Shown: positions 63,516 to 64,000 of the stretch, in pieces
How positions within the stretch are numbered: the stretch's first letter is position 1
Layout of the letters: every line of letters starts with the position of its first letter
Assembly: GCA_963971405.1 (NCBI GenBank)
Contig: OZ020486.1
Location: forward strand, 6,781,419-6,845,418
Source: Psococerastis gibbosa
Lineage: Eukaryota > Arthropoda > Insecta > Psocodea > Psocidae
Length of the DNA: 64,000 nucleotides
Reading direction: 5' to 3'
Notes under the pieces: model-generated
Told to the model about the DNA's origin: nothing
Seen by the model: only the letters and a program-made list of their open reading frames with translations
Databases searched by the model: none
Position numbers and translations under genes: made by a program

Positions 63516-64000
63516 CTTCGTCATATATAGTGACATAAGAAAGTAAAATAACTCAAGTTTTATTAAAAACGTGTTGTTTGTGTTTCATTAGCCTGGTCAT
63601 TACCAGCCGAGCTGTTGCTGTCTGCTGAGGGCTTAGAAACTGCAAAATAAAAATTTATTTTACTACTTTCAATGCGTACAGTTACAGATAGTCACATAAT
63701 ACATTATAATATACAATGCATTATTATTTATTCATGATCATATATTATCTTCTAAGTTGGCCTACTAATTCCTTCATTACACAGCAACCTTCGTTGTTTC
63801 CTTAAAATTCTATTTTGTTTACTTTTTTTAAAAAGTACAAACAATTTAATGAATGTACCCGATTGACCTCTTCACATAAGAACATCCGCAGCGGTACCGT
63901 AACTAAAATTCGAGTTTGTGTATTATACCTTTGTGTATTGTATTATACCGTTGCCATTGGTAAAACAATTCAGTTATTTACTTCTAGTAGACGGAAGTCT
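63516..64000. other. End of window with a SINE-B scrap
   Basis: AAAGTACAAACAATTTAATG and AATGTACCCGATTGACCTC (63832-63870) are reverse-complement SINE-B blocks. The rest is unrecognised, and no further exon of the host gene could be identified. Confidence 0.4.

Overview
The window is animal nuclear DNA, most likely from an arthropod with a repeat-rich genome. It has GT-AG spliced exons separated by tens of kilobases, poly(A)- or microsatellite-tailed non-LTR retrotransposons, Penelope-like and hAT-like remnants, tRNA-type SINEs and many foldback elements. There is no operon, CRISPR array, rRNA operon or intact tRNA gene. An insect is my guess from the style of the LINEs. The sequence alone does not fix the species.

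One host gene can be followed on the + strand. Exon A (805-1571) carries a signal peptide and a long Ser/Thr-rich region. Exon B (28456-28610) and exon C (58041-58168) encode a Cys-containing extracellular-looking module. The phases match at both joins (0/0 between A and B, split codon 2+1 between B and C), and the gene runs off the right end after a phase-1 donor. Its two introns, about 26.9 and 29.4 kb, hold nearly everything else. Exons B and C are each preceded by a degenerate tandem copy of their own acceptor and first part. The copy before exon B is still open and in frame.

Intron 1 (1572-28455) holds, in order: an 8-bp-TSD G-rich element (2622-3522), several copies of an element with a TCTG microsatellite core (family T), SINEs nested in SINEs, foldback elements, two tandem-repeat blocks (17796-18870, 22790-23625), several 5'-truncated LINE tails and a Penelope-type GIY-YIG remnant (26230-26493). 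Intron 2 (28611-58040) holds: a 5'-truncated RNase H LINE with target-site duplications and a 606-codon frame (30326-32309), a second 3' end of it (36510-36972), a SINE whose head resembles 5S rRNA (35201-35560, 42221-42444, 52185-52300), a tandem array of tRNA-like units (38755-40260), a tRNA-derived SINE split by a 946-bp element with perfect 8-bp TSDs (50773-51718), a (GAAAT)25 array, and more LINE remnants. Downstream of exon C are two long foldbacks, G-run elements and a family T copy inside another repeat.

No gene pathway can be reconstructed. The biology here is layered mobile-element insertion into very long introns. The most unusual items are the in-frame ghost exon, the foldback family with shared ends and core but variable arms, and the 5S-headed SINE.
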